In this document: in pieces, positions 1-6,394 of the stretch
How positions within the stretch are numbered: position 1 is the stretch's first letter
Layout of the letters: each line of letters begins with the position of its first letter
NCBI GenBank assembly: GCA_003556835.1
Contig: PWQG01000466.1
Location: 1-6,901, forward strand
Length of the DNA stretch: 6,901 nt
Source: Gammaproteobacteria bacterium
Lineage (GTDB): Bacteria; Pseudomonadota; Gammaproteobacteria; Pseudomonadales; Pseudohongiellaceae
Direction of reading: 5' to 3'
Notes under the pieces: generated by a model
Told to the model about the DNA's origin: nothing
The model's input: the letters and a program-made list of their open reading frames with translations, nothing else
The model's database searches: none
Translations under genes and position numbers: made by a program

Positions 1-702
1 CAGGCGGTGGCTCTTTGCCGCAACGGCCAGGCCGACGCCATGGTCACCGGCCCGCTCAACAAGGCCAGCATCAACGAGGCCGGCATTGCGTTCTCCGGCC
101 ACACGGAATACCTGGCCGAGCGCTGCGGCGTGAAGCGCACCGTCATGATGCTGGCCACCGAAGGCCTGCGGGTGGCCCTGGCAACCACCCACCTGCCTTT
201 GCGGGAGGTGCCCGACGCCATCAGCCCCGAGAGCCTGGAACAGACCATCGATATCCTGCACGCTGCCTTGCTCCAGGATTTTGGCATCACAAAGCCCCGC
301 ATCGCGGTCTGCGGTCTCAACCCGCATGCCGGCGAAAGCGGTCACCTGGGACGCGAGGAACTCGACATCATCATTCCCCTGCTGGAAAAAAAGCGTGAGC
401 AGGGCATGCAGTTGAACGGCCCCCTGCCCGCCGACACCCTGTTCACACCCCGTGTGCTGGATGTCAGCGATGCCGTTCTGGCCATGTATCACGACCAGGG
501 CCTGCCCGTGCTCAAGTACCGGGGTTTCGGCAAAGCCGTCAACATCACTCTGGGGCTGCCCATCATCCGCACATCGGTGGACCATGGCACGGCGCTGGAC
601 ATCGCCGGTCAAGGCATTGCCGATCCGGGCAGCCTGCTCTACGCCATCGAAACGGCAATCCTGATGGCAAGGCAGCAATCAACGGCGCAAGGTGCCGCCT
701 GA
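1..702 (+). CDS. pdxA: 4-hydroxythreonine-4-phosphate dehydrogenase PdxA, C-terminal part (5' end outside window)
   Basis: This enzyme oxidises 4-phosphohydroxy-L-threonine with NAD(P)+ in the DXP-dependent pathway to pyridoxal 5'-phosphate. It is cytosolic, a homodimer, and needs a divalent metal. The frame is open from base 1, and 233 codons are visible. The landmarks in order are the GPLNKASIN segment, SGHTEYLAE, TTHLPLREVP, GLNPHAGESGHLG and YHDQGLPVLKY. The last three contain the histidines equivalent to the metal ligands of E. coli PdxA (His166, His211, His266). Matching the first of these to E. coli numbering places base 1 near residue 103, so about 100 N-terminal residues are missing and the full protein would be about 333 residues, against 329 in E. 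coli. The GTG at position 7 is internal, not a start. The stop codon shares one base with the rsmA start (TGATG), as expected for the surA-pdxA-rsmA-apaGH order. No damage is visible. Confidence 0.97.
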   Translation, partial: QAVALCRNGQADAMVTGPLNKASINEAGIAFSGHTEYLAERCGVKRTVMMLATEGLRVALATTHLPLREVPDAISPESLEQTIDILHAALLQDFGITKPRIAVCGLNPHAGESGHLGREELDIIIPLLEKKREQGMQLNGPLPADTLFTPRVLDVSDAVLAMYHDQGLPVLKYRGFGKAVNITLGLPIIRTSVDHGTALDIAGQGIADPGSLLYAIETAILMARQQSTAQGAA

Positions 703-1523
703 TGGCCAACGGCGACAGTTTCCAGCACCGCGCGCGCAAGCGATTCGGCCAGAACTTCCTGCAGGATCCGCATATCATTCGCCGCATTGTCGAGGCCCTG
801 CATCCACAAGCCGGAGATTCCCTGCTGGAAATCGGCCCCGGCCAGGGTGCCCTGACTTCACTGCTGCTGGCCAGCGGCGCCCGGGTGCAGGCGGTGGAAC
901 TCGACCGTGACCTGGCGCGTTACCTGAACGCCCAGCACCACCATGCGAGCAACTTCCACCTCATCCAGGGCGACATCCTGAAAACCGATATCGCGGCACT
1001 GCGCAGTGAGGGGGAGCCCCCGCTTCGCGTGATCGGCAACCTGCCCTACAACATCTCGACCCCCTGCATCTTCCATCTGTTGCAGGCGCGTGAACACATC
1101 CAGGACATGCTCTTCATGCTGCAACGCGAAGTGGTGGAGCGACTGGCCGCCGTGCCGGGTGAGAAAAACTACGGGCGACTGGGCATCATGGCGCAGTACC
1201 ATTGCCAGATCGAACACCTGTTTGATGTGCCGCCCGGCGCCTTCCATCCGGCCCCCAAAGTCACATCCGCCATGGTACAGCTCGTCCCGCACGCCAGCCT
1301 GCCCCATCCGGCAGAGGATCACCAGATGCTGCAACGGGTGGTGCGCGAAGCCTTTTCCGCGCGGCGCAAGACCTTGAAAAACGGCCTGCGCCCCCTCATG
1401 AAAGAGACGGGTGTGCAGGAATTACCGGTCGACACCAGTCTGCGCCCCGAGACGCTGAGTGTCGCGGACTATGTGCGTATCAGCAATGTGTTCAGTCTTC
1501 ACAGGAGCCAGGAGCATGAATGA
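702..1523 (+). CDS. rsmA: 16S rRNA (adenine1518-N6/adenine1519-N6)-dimethyltransferase RsmA (KsgA)
   Basis: The enzyme uses S-adenosylmethionine to dimethylate two adjacent adenines in the 3'-terminal hairpin of 16S rRNA, late in 30S assembly. Its loss gives kasugamycin resistance in other bacteria. The 273-residue length equals that of the E. coli protein. Visible motifs are the N-terminal RFGQNFL segment (residues 14-20), SAM-binding motif I EIGPGQG (43-49), the acidic ribose-binding residue E66 in VELD, GDIL (90-93), and the catalytic NLPYN motif (113-117), at the same positions as in E. coli. Further on are NYGRLG, FHPAPKVTSA and the C-terminal FSARRKTL helix. The ATG is chosen because it lies 13 codons before RFGQNFL and has AAGG about nine bases upstream inside pdxA. 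It overlaps the pdxA stop by one base and the apaG start by eight, which suggests coupled translation. Confidence 0.98.
   Translation: MANGDSFQHRARKRFGQNFLQDPHIIRRIVEALHPQAGDSLLEIGPGQGALTSLLLASGARVQAVELDRDLARYLNAQHHHASNFHLIQGDILKTDIAALRSEGEPPLRVIGNLPYNISTPCIFHLLQAREHIQDMLFMLQREVVERLAAVPGEKNYGRLGIMAQYHCQIEHLFDVPPGAFHPAPKVTSAMVQLVPHASLPHPAEDHQMLQRVVREAFSARRKTLKNGLRPLMKETGVQELPVDTSLRPETLSVADYVRISNVFSLHRSQEHE
1503..1507 (+). promoter_or_regulatory. Shine-Dalgarno sequence for apaG
   Basis: AGGAG lies eight bases upstream of the ATG at 1516, inside the last codons of rsmA. It supports the 1516 start (MNDSVPETG) over the ATG at 1459, which would add 19 residues encoded wholly within rsmA. A second AGGAG-like run at 1510-1514 is too close to the ATG (one base) to serve it well. 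Confidence 0.7.
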
Positions 1524-1905
1524 CAGTGTGCCCGAAACCGGAATCATCGATATTTCCGTCAGCACCCGGTATCTGGAAGAACATTCCGATCCCGAAGTGG
1601 ACCGCTACGCCTTTGCCTACACCATCGGCATCGAGAACCGTAGCGATGAAGCGGTGAAACTGCTGTCCCGCCACTGGATCATCACCGATGACAATGAACA
1701 TGTGGAGGAAGTGCGCGGCTCCGGTGTGGTCGGCCTGCAGCCACTGATCAAGCCCGGCCAGCGCTTTGTCTACTCCAGCGGCGCCGTGCTGGCCACCGAA
1801 TTCGGTACCATGCAGGGCAGCTATGAGATGGAGCGTCCGGACGGCGAAACATTCGCCGCCGAGATTCCGGCCTTTCTGCTGGCCCGCCCAAACCGGGTGC
1901 ACTGA
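1516..1905 (+). CDS. apaG: ApaG domain protein (Co2+/Mg2+ efflux-associated, FN3-like fold)
   Basis: This is a 129-residue ApaG protein (E. coli 125). The family has a fibronectin-III-like beta sandwich; its biochemical role is unsettled. Salmonella corD/apaG mutants show altered Co2+ resistance and Mg2+ efflux, and related domains occur in eukaryotic F-box proteins and PDIP38. Family hallmarks are clear: the LSRHWIITD strand (residues 50-58), the glycine-rich GSGVVGLQP loop (68-76), the P80-G81 turn and FGTMQGSY (96-103). No signal peptide or membrane segment is present, so it should be cytosolic. The start at 1516 is supported by a good ribosome site and by family length. The gene overlaps the end of rsmA by eight bases and is followed five bases later by apaH, the pairing that gave the gene its name. 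The sequence does not show a function beyond family membership. Confidence 0.95.
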   Translation: MNDSVPETGIIDISVSTRYLEEHSDPEVDRYAFAYTIGIENRSDEAVKLLSRHWIITDDNEHVEEVRGSGVVGLQPLIKPGQRFVYSSGAVLATEFGTMQGSYEMERPDGETFAAEIPAFLLARPNRVH

Positions 1906-1910
1906 GCCGG

Positions 1911-2726
1911 ATGTCGATCTATGCCATAGGCGACATCCAGGGTTGCTATCGTCCCTTGCGCAAACTGCTCGACTCCGTGAATTTCTCGCCGACCCAGGAC
2001 GAGCTGTGGTGCGTCGGCGACCTGATCAATCGCGGGCCCGAATCGCTGGACACCCTGCGGTTTCTGCGCGACCTGGGCCCTGCCGTCACCGCCGTACTGG
2101 GCAATCATGACCTGCACTTCCTTGCCCTGTACCACGGCTGCGCGCCACAGACCGGCAAACATACCCTGGACCAGGTACTGGCGGCGCCCGACTGCGACGA
2201 ACTGGCGCATTGGGTACAGCAACTGCCGCTGGCCTACCATCAACGGGTGAAAACCAATGGGCGGCGCCGGGATTACCTGATGGTACATGCCGGGGTACCG
2301 CCGCAGTGGAGCCGCAATCGCACCCTGGAACTGGCGGCCGAAGTCGAACAGGTTCTGCAAGGCCCCAGGCACCGCCACTTCCTGAAGCATATGTACGGCA
2401 ATAAGCCGGACTGCTGGGATGATGACCTGGAAGGCATGGAGCGCCTGCGTATGATCGTCAACTATCTCACCCGCATGCGCTTCTGCCGCGCCGACGGCAC
2501 ACTCAACCTGACCGTCAAGGGCCGGGTCGACAATCCGCCCGAGGGATTCGCCCCCTGGTACAAGTTCGAGCAATTGACACCGGACACCGAGATCCTGTTC
2601 GGTCACTGGGCCGCCCTGGAAGGTCGTACCGGCCGACCCGGCGTTCACGCCCTCGACACGGGCTGCTCCTGGGGCCGGGAACTGACTGTCATGCGCCTGG
2701 AAGATGCCCGGCTGTTCTGCGTCTGA
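1911..2726 (+). CDS. apaH: Symmetrical bis(5'-nucleosyl)-tetraphosphatase ApaH
   Basis: ApaH hydrolyses diadenosine tetraphosphate (Ap4A) symmetrically to two ADP and can remove Np4-type caps from RNA 5' ends. It is a cytosolic metallophosphoesterase of the PPP phosphatase type. The protein has 271 residues (E. coli 280). The three signature metal-binding blocks are present in order: GDIQGC (7-12), GDLINRGP (36-43) and GNHD (64-67). Further histidines expected of the active site are H126 in MVHAG, H232 in FGHW and H246 in VHALDTGCSWG. The ATG gives the canonical start MSIYAIGDIQGC, although the ribosome site is weak (only GAG/CCGG just upstream). Translation is therefore probably coupled to the apaG stop five bases earlier. 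No key residue is missing. Confidence 0.98.
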   Translation: MSIYAIGDIQGCYRPLRKLLDSVNFSPTQDELWCVGDLINRGPESLDTLRFLRDLGPAVTAVLGNHDLHFLALYHGCAPQTGKHTLDQVLAAPDCDELAHWVQQLPLAYHQRVKTNGRRRDYLMVHAGVPPQWSRNRTLELAAEVEQVLQGPRHRHFLKHMYGNKPDCWDDDLEGMERLRMIVNYLTRMRFCRADGTLNLTVKGRVDNPPEGFAPWYKFEQLTPDTEILFGHWAALEGRTGRPGVHALDTGCSWGRELTVMRLEDARLFCV

Positions 2727-2729
2727 TTC

Positions 2730-2738
2730 TGCTAGACT
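2730..2738 (+). promoter_or_regulatory. Candidate extended -10 promoter element before cca
   Basis: TGCTAGACT matches the extended -10 pattern TGnTATAAT, with four of six core bases, and sits just after the apaH stop. No convincing -35 hexamer lies 16-18 bases upstream. The element ends seven bases before the ATG at 2746. If used, it would give a very short or leaderless cca transcript. This is weak pattern evidence only. Confidence 0.25.
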
Positions 2739-2760
2739 GTCCTGCATGACCAAATCCCGC

Positions 2761-4026
2761 ATGAAAACCTATCTGGTGGGCGGTGCCGTTCGCGACCGCC
2801 TGCTGGGCCTGGACAATGTCGACCGTGACTGGGTTGTGGTTGGTGCCACCCAGGCCGAGATGGAAGCCGCCGGCTTTCGCGACGTCGGCCGCGACTTTCC
2901 CGTATTCCTGCATCCCGAAACCGGGGAGGAATACGCCCTGGCCCGCACCGAACGCAAGACCGCGCCGGGCTATCGCGGGTTTGCCGTCAATGCCGACCCA
3001 TCCGTGACCCTGGAAGAAGACCTGCAGCGCCGCGACCTGACCATCAATGCCATGGCCGAAGATGCCGACGGCCAGGTGATCGATCCCTATGGGGGGCTTG
3101 ATGACCTGGAACAGGGCCTGCTGCGCCATGTCTCTCCCGCCTTTGTCGAGGATCCATTGCGGGTGCTGCGGGTGGCCCGTTTTGCTGCGCGTTATTCGGA
3201 TCGCGGCTTCCGGGTGGCCCCCGAAACCCTGGCGCTGATGCGGGAAATTTCCGACAGCGGCGAACTCGACCACCTGGTACCCGAACGCTGCTGGCAGGAA
3301 CTGCAGTCAGCCCTGGGCGAAGAGCGGCCATCGGTGTTTTTCCGTGTGCTGCGCGACTGCAATGCCCTCGCCGCCATACTGCCGGAAGTCGACCGGCTGT
3401 TTGGTGTACCCCAGCCCGAACAGTGGCACCCGGAGATCGATACCGGGGAGCATGCCCTGCAGTGCGTGGACCAGGCCGCCCGGCTCAGCCCGGACATCGA
3501 TGTGCGTTTTGCCGCCCTGGTGCACGACATCGGCAAGGGCCTGACCGATCCACAGGAGTGGCCCCGGCACATCGCCCATGAAAAACGCAGCGCGGACCTG
3601 GTGCCAGCGCTTTGCCAGCGCCTGCGCACACCCCGTTCGACCCGGGAGCTGGCCCAGGTCAGCGCCATGTACCACACACAATGCCATCAGGTGCAATCCC
3701 TGCGGGCGGCCACGCTGCTGCGGCTGCTGGAACAGGTCGACGCCTTCCGTCGCCCGCAACGCCTGGAGAATTTCATCCTGGTCTGCGAGGCTGATGCCCG
3801 GGGCCGCACGGGGCTGGAGGAACGGGCCTATCCACAGGCCGACTACCTGCGGGGCGCCTTCGCCGCCGCCAATGCCGTGGACAGCGCTGAAGTGGCCCGC
3901 AGCGTGCAGGAACGCGGCCGCGCCGACGGTGACCAGATCCGCCAGGCCATCGAAAACGCCCGGCGCCGTGCCCTGAAGCAATGGCAGCAGGAGCAGCAGG
4001 AACAAGAGGAGCAAAAACAACAATGA
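2761..4026 (+). CDS. cca: Multifunctional CCA tRNA nucleotidyltransferase (class II) with HD phosphohydrolase domain
   Basis: The enzyme adds or repairs the 3'-terminal CCA of tRNAs from CTP and ATP without a nucleic acid template. With this start it has 421 residues (E. coli 412). The N-terminal catalytic domain shows GGAVRD (7-12), the metal-binding D21 and D23 in DRDW, the EDLQRRDLTINAMA block (86-99) and EDPLRVLRVARF (130-141). The C-terminal half carries an HD domain with LVHDIGKG (H255, D256), as in gammaproteobacterial Cca with 2',3'-cyclic phosphodiesterase and phosphatase activities. The start at 2761 is chosen because it yields the family-typical MKxYLVGGAVRD. ATG 2746 would add MTKSR and cannot be excluded, since neither has a clear ribosome site. 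The last 14 residues are a Gln/Glu-rich tail (WQQEQQEQEEQKQQ) that looks unstructured. Its codons also supply the ribosome site of the next gene. Confidence 0.96.
   Translation: MKTYLVGGAVRDRLLGLDNVDRDWVVVGATQAEMEAAGFRDVGRDFPVFLHPETGEEYALARTERKTAPGYRGFAVNADPSVTLEEDLQRRDLTINAMAEDADGQVIDPYGGLDDLEQGLLRHVSPAFVEDPLRVLRVARFAARYSDRGFRVAPETLALMREISDSGELDHLVPERCWQELQSALGEERPSVFFRVLRDCNALAAILPEVDRLFGVPQPEQWHPEIDTGEHALQCVDQAARLSPDIDVRFAALVHDIGKGLTDPQEWPRHIAHEKRSADLVPALCQRLRTPRSTRELAQVSAMYHTQCHQVQSLRAATLLRLLEQVDAFRRPQRLENFILVCEADARGRTGLEERAYPQADYLRGAFAAANAVDSAEVARSVQERGRADGDQIRQAIENARRRALKQWQQEQQEQEEQKQQ
4004..4011 (+). promoter_or_regulatory. Shine-Dalgarno region for the pteridine reductase gene, inside the cca tail
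   Basis: AAGAGGAG lies 11 bases before the ATG at 4023 and is the strongest purine run nearby. It is built from the Gln/Glu codons that end cca. It favours the 4023 start over the in-frame ATG at 3981, which would add 14 residues read entirely from cca. Confidence 0.6.
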
Positions 4027-4787
4027 CACAGAGCCGCTCCGACAAGCCTGCCCCGGTCGCCCTGATCACTGGTGGTGCCCGCCGCATCGGCGCAGCCATC
4101 ACCCGGCGTCTGCACCAGGCCGGTTACCGGGTGCTGGTCCACTACCACAGCTCCGCTGACGAGGCCAGGGAACTGTGCGCGGAACTCAATGCCCGGCGCC
4201 CCGATTCGGCCGCCGGCCTGCGCGCTGACCTGACCGATCGCGAGGCGGTCACGACACTGGCCAGGCAGGCCCTGCAGGCCCACGGGCAGATCGACCTGCT
4301 GGTCAACAATGCCAGCAGCTTCTACCCGACCCCACTGGACGAATCCAGCCACCCGGACTGGGACGAGCTGTTCGACAGCAATGCCCGCGCAGCCTGGTTC
4401 CTCTGCCAGGCCCTGGCCGACAGCCTGCGCGCCCAGCAGGGCAGCATCATCAACCTGGTCGACATCAATGCCCGGCGCGGCATGGCAGGATTCGGCATCT
4501 ACACCATGGCCAAATCGGCGCTGGAGAGCATGACCCGCTCCCTCGCCCGCGAATTGGCGCCCCGGGTACGGGTCAATGCCGTGGCACCCGGCGCCATCCT
4601 CTGGCCCGAGCACCTGGAGGACCCTCAGGAGCACGCCGAAGCGCAGCAACACATCCTCGACGGCATCCCCCTGGGCCGCCTGGGCAGCCCGGAAGACATT
4701 GCCGCCTGTGTGAGCTTCCTGGCCACCGACGCCCTCTATGTCAGCGGGCAGACCATCCGCGTGGATGGTGGCCGATCACTGGGCTGA
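4023..4787 (+). CDS. folM: Pteridine reductase, PTR1/FolM-type short-chain dehydrogenase
   Basis: This is a cytosolic NADPH-dependent short-chain dehydrogenase of 254 residues, predicted to reduce pterins and/or dihydrofolate. The cofactor loop TGGARRIG (16-23) is the arginine-bearing form used by NADPH-dependent pteridine reductases. HYHSS (40-44) and NARRP (56-60) closely recall trypanosomatid PTR1. NNASSFYPTPL (95-105) is the pterin-pocket signature. The catalytic set is D147, Y160 and K164: the classical SDR serine is replaced by aspartate (NLVDINA), as in PTR1 and FolM. VNAVAPGAILWPE and the C-terminal VSGQTIRVDGG complete the fold. The ATG overlaps the cca stop (ATGA), indicating coupled translation. 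Proximity to folK fits a folate/pterin role, perhaps making tetrahydromonapterin or backing up dihydrofolate reductase. The family call is strong; the exact substrate and the folM symbol are inferred. Confidence 0.88.
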   Translation: MTQSRSDKPAPVALITGGARRIGAAITRRLHQAGYRVLVHYHSSADEARELCAELNARRPDSAAGLRADLTDREAVTTLARQALQAHGQIDLLVNNASSFYPTPLDESSHPDWDELFDSNARAAWFLCQALADSLRAQQGSIINLVDINARRGMAGFGIYTMAKSALESMTRSLARELAPRVRVNAVAPGAILWPEHLEDPQEHAEAQQHILDGIPLGRLGSPEDIAACVSFLATDALYVSGQTIRVDGGRSLG

Positions 4788-4849
4788 ATATTCCCCATCA
4801 CTGCCCGATACCCCGCTCGATCAAGTGCGTGAGAATTCGTCAAAACGAC

Positions 4850-4878
4850 TTTTCCGGGCCGAAGGACTCGGCTACTAT
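4850..4878 (+). promoter_or_regulatory. Candidate sigma-70-type promoter for the membrane transporter gene
   Basis: In the 136-base gap 4788-4923, TACTAT (4873-4878) matches four of six -10 consensus bases, and TTTTCC (4850-4855) is a weak -35 with a 17-base spacer. The surrounding 4830-4855 stretch is AT-richer than the neighbouring genes. A transcript would start near 4885, leaving a leader of about 40 bases with AAGAAGAGA (about nine bases upstream) as the ribosome site before ATG 4924. No terminator hairpin for the upstream operon is apparent in the gap, so read-through from it remains possible. Confidence 0.3.
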
Positions 4879-4923
4879 GCGGAGCACGCCCATCCAATAA
4901 CAATCAAGAAGAGAACTGCCACT

Positions 4924-6378
4924 ATGCTATCCAAGCGAGAACATGGAGCCGTGCAGCCCGGCATCAAATGGGGCCCTTTCGTCCTCCGCATTCCCTTCAT
5001 CCACATGAAACTTGCTTTACCCGAATTGCTGCAGGGCATCTGTGTGGCCGGTGCCACCGGCCTGGCCCTGGTACCGGTGATGACCGCTTCCCTGGGACTG
5101 AGCTTCGATGAAGCCGTCACCATGGCCATGATTCACACCATGCTGATCGCCTCGGGCTGGTTCTTCTTCGGCGACCCGTATGCGCCGGGCTGGCTGACCC
5201 CGGCACTGCCACTGATCTTCGCCTTTGCGCTGGTGCCCGGCACCAGTTACGAAGAACGTTTCCAGATGATGACGGCACTATCGCTCAATTTCGCGGCATT
5301 GCTCATATTCCTGGGGGCCACGGGACTCGGTGGCAAGCTCATCAGGGTGATACCCAATGTGCTGAAGGGCTCGATCATCCTCGGGGCCGCCGTGGCCGCC
5401 TTCCTGCGCATTTTCGACCTGAGTGAGGGCTCGACCGAGGCCCTTGCCGTGGCTCCGATTGCCGCCATCTCCGCGCTGGCCCTCTGCATGTTCTTTGCCT
5501 TCTCCAAGCCCTTCCAGCGTGTGGCGGCCAATGTGCCCTTCCTGGCCAAGGTGGCCGGCCTGGGCCTGCTGCCGGCCTTCATTGTGGCCGGCCTGGTCGG
5601 CTGGCTGACCGGCGAGATGCAATGGAACATCCGCTGGGGACTGCTGGATGTGCCCACTCACGCGGTGGCCATGTGGGAGAAGGCGTCGCCCTTCTACATC
5701 GGCTGGCCCAGCCTGGACATGTACATCGCCGCCCTGCCGCTGGCCTTCATCACCTACATCCTCTTCTTCGGTGATGTGGTGACCGGTGATGCCATGCTCA
5801 AGAACGCCGACTCCATGCGCGAGGACGAGAAGCTGGACGTCAACAACGACCGCGCTCACATGGCCACCGGCATCCGCAACGCCATCATGGGCATATTCGC
5901 GCCGTTCTTCGGCACCCAGGGGGTGCTGTGGACCGGTATCCAGGTGATCGTGATCAAGCGCTGGGTCACCGGGCGCGACAAGATGGACTCCATCTATGAC
6001 GGCATCTCGGCCTACTATGTCTACGGCTTCCCGGTGCTGTTCATCGTGCTGCCCATCGTGACCCTGCTGCAGCCGTTGCTGCCCATCGCCCTGGCGGTCA
6101 CGCTGCTGCTGACGGGCTTCGCCCTGGCCACACTGGCCCTGACCCAGGTCACGGACACCACCGAGCGCGGTGCCATGATGCTCTCGGCCATGGCCTTTGC
6201 CCTGTTCGATCCCTGGATCGGCCTGCTGACAGCCATTGCCACCATTCTGGTGGTTGTCGGCCCACGTGTCTTAAAGGTGGATGCCGAGCCGGAAGAAGTG
6301 CTCACGGCCAAGGCGGCCGCGGCGACCCCGACAGCGGACGTGGATGGCCCCGAAAAGGATCCGTTCAAGAGCAATTGA
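4924..6378 (+). CDS. Polytopic membrane transporter, NCS2/SLC26-like (DUF3360-like), substrate unknown
   Basis: This 484-residue inner-membrane protein has about 12-14 hydrophobic segments. Rough spans are 32-55, 63-82, 88-104, 114-134, 146-163, 173-193, 205-229, 263-284, 315-345 (two short ones), 363-383, 386-407 and 413-447. That count and the polar break between halves (285-315) fit the 7+7 inverted-repeat fold of nucleobase (NCS2) and SulP/SLC26 carriers. The segment LPLAFITYILFFGDVVTGD (271-289) lines up by eye with NCS2 helix 8, but the NCS2 glutamate position is hydrophobic here and D284 follows three residues after it. From memory, this segment and the later GIRNAIMG (316-323) also resemble the uncharacterised DUF3360 family. 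The C-terminal tail (450-484) is soluble, Ala/Glu/Asp-rich and ends FKSN. ATG 4924 is preferred: it follows a purine-rich site, whereas the frame's further upstream opening to 4738 runs into the preceding gene. The location between folM and folK hints at a pterin, purine or related substrate, but that is inference. Confidence 0.75.
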   Translation: MLSKREHGAVQPGIKWGPFVLRIPFIHMKLALPELLQGICVAGATGLALVPVMTASLGLSFDEAVTMAMIHTMLIASGWFFFGDPYAPGWLTPALPLIFAFALVPGTSYEERFQMMTALSLNFAALLIFLGATGLGGKLIRVIPNVLKGSIILGAAVAAFLRIFDLSEGSTEALAVAPIAAISALALCMFFAFSKPFQRVAANVPFLAKVAGLGLLPAFIVAGLVGWLTGEMQWNIRWGLLDVPTHAVAMWEKASPFYIGWPSLDMYIAALPLAFITYILFFGDVVTGDAMLKNADSMREDEKLDVNNDRAHMATGIRNAIMGIFAPFFGTQGVLWTGIQVIVIKRWVTGRDKMDSIYDGISAYYVYGFPVLFIVLPIVTLLQPLLPIALAVTLLLTGFALATLALTQVTDTTERGAMMLSAMAFALFDPWIGLLTAIATILVVVGPRVLKVDAEPEEVLTAKAAAATPTADVDGPEKDPFKSN

Positions 6379-6394
6379 CGGGAACTGTGCAGTG

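Noticed and set aside
1010..1021. GGGGG-AG-CCCCC inverted repeat in rsmA
   Set aside because: The loop would be two bases, it lies mid-gene just before the catalytic motif, and no T-run follows, so it is not a terminator. It is explained by ordinary codons (GEPPL).
1821..2762. A 313-codon open frame on the minus strand opposite apaH
   Set aside because: It lies antisense to a fully conserved gene in GC-rich DNA, where such shadows are common. Its translation shows no recognisable domain and no ribosome site stands out.
3307..4652. Two long minus-strand open frames (3307-4029 and 3843-4652) opposite cca and folM
   Set aside because: Both mirror well-supported plus-strand genes. The Leu/Cys/Ser-rich stretches are reverse-complement products of the Gln/Glu codon run, not real protein features.
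4738..4923. In-frame upstream extension of the transporter by 62 codons, starting inside folM
   Set aside because: The extra residues are polar and unlike a transporter N-terminus. They overlap the conserved end of folM, and the ATG at 4924 has a purine-rich site in front of it.
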